Part shown: positions 38,191-39,497 of the stretch, piece after piece
Position numbering within the stretch: the first letter of the stretch is position 1
How the letters are laid out: the number at the start of each line of letters is the position of its first letter
Source of the DNA: Halieaceae bacterium
Lineage (GTDB): Bacteria > Pseudomonadota > Gammaproteobacteria > Pseudomonadales > Halieaceae
Assembly: GCA_028282105.1 (NCBI GenBank)
Contig: JANQIO010000047.1
Span: 1 to 39,497 of the forward strand
DNA: 39,497 nt
Direction: 5' to 3'
The notes under the pieces: generated by a model
The model's input: the letters and a program-made list of their open reading frames with translations, nothing else
What the model was told of the DNA's origin: nothing
Database searches by the model: none
Translations under genes and position numbers: made by a program

Positions 38191-38598
38191 CTATCCGTCG
38201 TCTTCGGTGGCCAGTGATACGTCCAGTACACCTGCCTCACGAGAGGCGTCCAACACCTTTACAACCGTTTCGGTGGTGGACGTGTTGTCGGCCTGGATGA
38301 CCACGGCACCCTTGGGATTCTCCGCGTGCAGCCGTTCTACGTTGGCGCGCACTGCGCGTACGTCAATACGGCGGCCATCCATCCACACCTCATCGTTGCC
38401 GGTAATGGCGATCAGGATGTTCACATTGTCTTTGGGGTTAGACGTCGAAGCTTCCGGTCGGTTCACTTCAACGCCCGCTTCCTTAATGAAGGACGCCGTG
38501 ACGATGAAGAAGATCAGCATGATGAACACCACGTCCAGCATCGGCGTCAGGTCAATTGCTGCTTCGTCCTCGGCGGCCTGGTTTTTCTTGGATCGCAT
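38191..38598 (-). CDS. exbD: ExbD/TolR-family protein
   Basis: This 135-residue protein has a single membrane helix (about 21-39, MLDVVFIMLIFFIVTASFI) containing Asp22, the proton-carrying residue of the family, preceded by IDLTP. The periplasmic domain continues to the C-terminus (NILIAITGNDEVWMDGRRIDV, AVVIQADNTSTTETVVKVLDASREAGV). It works with ExbB as the proton-driven stator for TonB. It lies 10 bp after exbB and 11 bp before tonB, within one operon. Confidence 0.95.
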   Translation of the reverse strand: MRSKKNQAAEDEAAIDLTPMLDVVFIMLIFFIVTASFIKEAGVEVNRPEASTSNPKDNVNILIAITGNDEVWMDGRRIDVRAVRANVERLHAENPKGAVVIQADNTSTTETVVKVLDASREAGVLDVSLATEDDG

Positions 38599-38608
38599 TC
38601 TGGGCCTC

Positions 38609-39136
38609 TTAGTGATCTGTAGTTAGGTTGTCCGCGAGGAACTGGCTTTCCCGAGCCGCCGTGCGCGTGACATAGGTATTGGCGAACACGCCGGACAGCG
38701 CGGCCACCATGCCTGCCATGGTGGGGATGGTCGCGCGCGACACACCGCCTGCCATGGACTTCGCGTCACCACCACCGGTGACCGCCATGATATTGAACAC
38801 CTCGATCATACCCGTCACGGTACCCAGCAGCCCCAACAGGGGACAGAGGGCGACCAGTGTCTTGATGACCGGGAGGAAGGTATTGATGTTGATCTCTGCT
38901 TCGGAGATGAGCTTGCGGCGTACCTGGTGGGCGGCCCAGGACTTGCGTTCCGGGCGGCCCTCCCAGATGGCGATAGCCTCGGCGGCATCCTTCTTCCAGC
39001 CTGCATAGAAATACCAGGCCCGCTCGAAGATCAGTGCCCACATCACGAACAGCAGGATCGCAATCAACCAGAGAACGTTGCCGCCCATATCCATGAAGCG
39101 GCTAACGGCCTCGTAGGCGTTGTCGAACCAGTACAT
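38609..39136 (-). CDS. exbB: ExbB/TolQ-family proton channel protein
   Basis: I chose ATG 39136 (175 aa, MYWFDNAYEAVSRFMDMGG) because it begins one base after the upstream stop and matches short TonB2-type ExbB proteins. The longer frame to 39229 overlaps the preceding gene. Three membrane segments lie at about 18-38, 98-122 and 138-160. The conserved CPLLGLLGTVTGMIEVFNIMA and GGVSRATIPTMAGMVAALSGVF are the channel-lining motifs. It forms the pentameric proton channel with ExbD. Confidence 0.93.
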   Translation of the reverse strand: MYWFDNAYEAVSRFMDMGGNVLWLIAILLFVMWALIFERAWYFYAGWKKDAAEAIAIWEGRPERKSWAAHQVRRKLISEAEININTFLPVIKTLVALCPLLGLLGTVTGMIEVFNIMAVTGGGDAKSMAGGVSRATIPTMAGMVAALSGVFANTYVTRTAARESQFLADNLTTDH

Positions 39137-39137
39137 A

Positions 39138-39401
39138 TTACTGCTGTCCCAGGTTCGCTTCGGTGTGCTCTGCGATGATGCCGGTGGACTGCTCGTTAAG
39201 GATGTGGATGATGCGCTGGGCGCGGCCATTCACGATCGTGTGCAGCAGTACCGTCGGGATTGCCACCAGCAGGCCCAGTACCGTAGTCACCAGGGCGCCG
39301 GAGATACCGCCGGCCATGGCTTTCGGGTCACCAGCACCAAAGATGGTGATGGCCTGGAAGGTGATGATCATACCGGTCACCGTACCCAGCAGACCCATCA
39401 G
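39138..39401 (-). CDS. TtpC-like ExbB-family protein, C-terminal part (truncated at window end)
   Basis: The readable part (87 residues) starts LMGLLGTVTGMIITFQAITIF and continues GAGDPKAMAGGISGALVTTVLGLLVAIPTVLLHTIV, the MotA/TolQ/ExbB channel motifs, ending EANLGQQ. As the gene before a second exbB in a TonB2-type operon it is probably TtpC, the larger ExbB-like partner. The frame is open to 39497, but bases beyond 39401 are a fold-back of the same gene. The true N-terminal residues (LTLLKIISAVAP) are read on the plus strand at 39403-39438, so the extra frame should not be trusted. Confidence 0.8.
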   Translation of the reverse strand: MMGLLGTVTGMIITFQAITIFGAGDPKAMAGGISGALVTTVLGLLVAIPTVLLHTIVNGRAQRIIHILNEQSTGIIAEHTEANLGQQ

Positions 39402-39497
39402 CCTGACGCTGCTCAAGATCATCTCCGCGGTCGCCCCGCTGATGGGTCTGCTGGGTACGGTGACCGGTATGATCATCACCTTCCAGGCCATCACCAT
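39343..39497. other. Perfect 59-bp fold-back at the window end (probable assembly or amplification artefact)
   Basis: Bases 39343-39401 and 39439-39497 are exact reverse complements around a 37-bp spacer. Both arms encode the same ExbB-family segment, LMGLLGTVTGMIITFQAIT, on opposite strands. The spacer read on plus (LTLLKIISAVAP) is the natural preceding protein sequence. This is the signature of a hairpin chimera or contig-end error rather than a biological repeat. Confidence 0.9.

Overview
The window reads as about 39.5 kb of a high-GC (roughly 60-65 %) gammaproteobacterial chromosome. A family such as the marine Halieaceae/OM60 group would fit, but that placement is inference from gene content: a TonB2-type energy module with a TPR partner, a large acyl-CoA/oxygenase catabolic cluster with its own TonB receptor, and many lipoproteins and TetR regulators. 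No rRNA, tRNA, CRISPR array or insertion-sequence transposase was seen. The right end (39343-39497) is a perfect 59-bp fold-back, so the window probably ends at a contig end with an assembly or amplification chimera.

Layout. 1-255: tail of a dihydrolipoamide acyltransferase and its terminator. 322-2436: lipoprotein with an alpha/beta-hydrolase serine motif. 2533-5472: promoter and dyad, then an ArsR regulator, beta-carbonic anhydrase and SulP transporter operon that looks like bicarbonate handling, closed by a hairpin. 5478-9717: thioesterase, glycerophosphodiesterase lipoprotein, DUF2892 protein, DUF547 protein and an orphan solute-binding protein. 9718-10218: a gene-free stretch holding three copies of a dispersed palindromic repeat; a fourth copy is at 35.7 kb. 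10219-11643: LysR regulator divergent from a small secreted protein.

11799-27991 is the most distinctive part. It is a catabolic gene cluster with a DUF35 protein and lipid-transfer-type thiolase pair, Rieske oxygenase, acyl-CoA synthetase, two CurA-type reductases, SDR, SnoaL-like protein, ABM-type monooxygenase, TonB-dependent receptor, molybdopterin oxidoreductase, luciferase-like flavin oxidoreductase, TetR regulator and acyl-CoA dehydrogenase. Together they look like uptake, CoA activation, oxidation and side-chain cleavage of a hydrophobic carboxylated compound such as a steroid or other isoprenoid (inference). Four intergenic regions in this cluster carry the same 18-bp motif AANCAGT-N6-(T/G)GTTT, which suggests one regulon, possibly controlled by the TetR protein encoded at 26165.

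28094-35643 is housekeeping and accessory material: DUF2237, Nudix, HIT, PIG-L deacetylase, aldo/keto reductase, TetR, DUF454, a YjbR-desaturase-pyruvate kinase run and a small secreted protein. 35923-39401 (minus strand) is a TonB2-type operon, truncated ExbB-like/TtpC - ExbB - ExbD - TonB - TPR protein. It is followed by 44-bp tandem repeats and a strong terminator, and it could energise the TonB receptor of the catabolic cluster.
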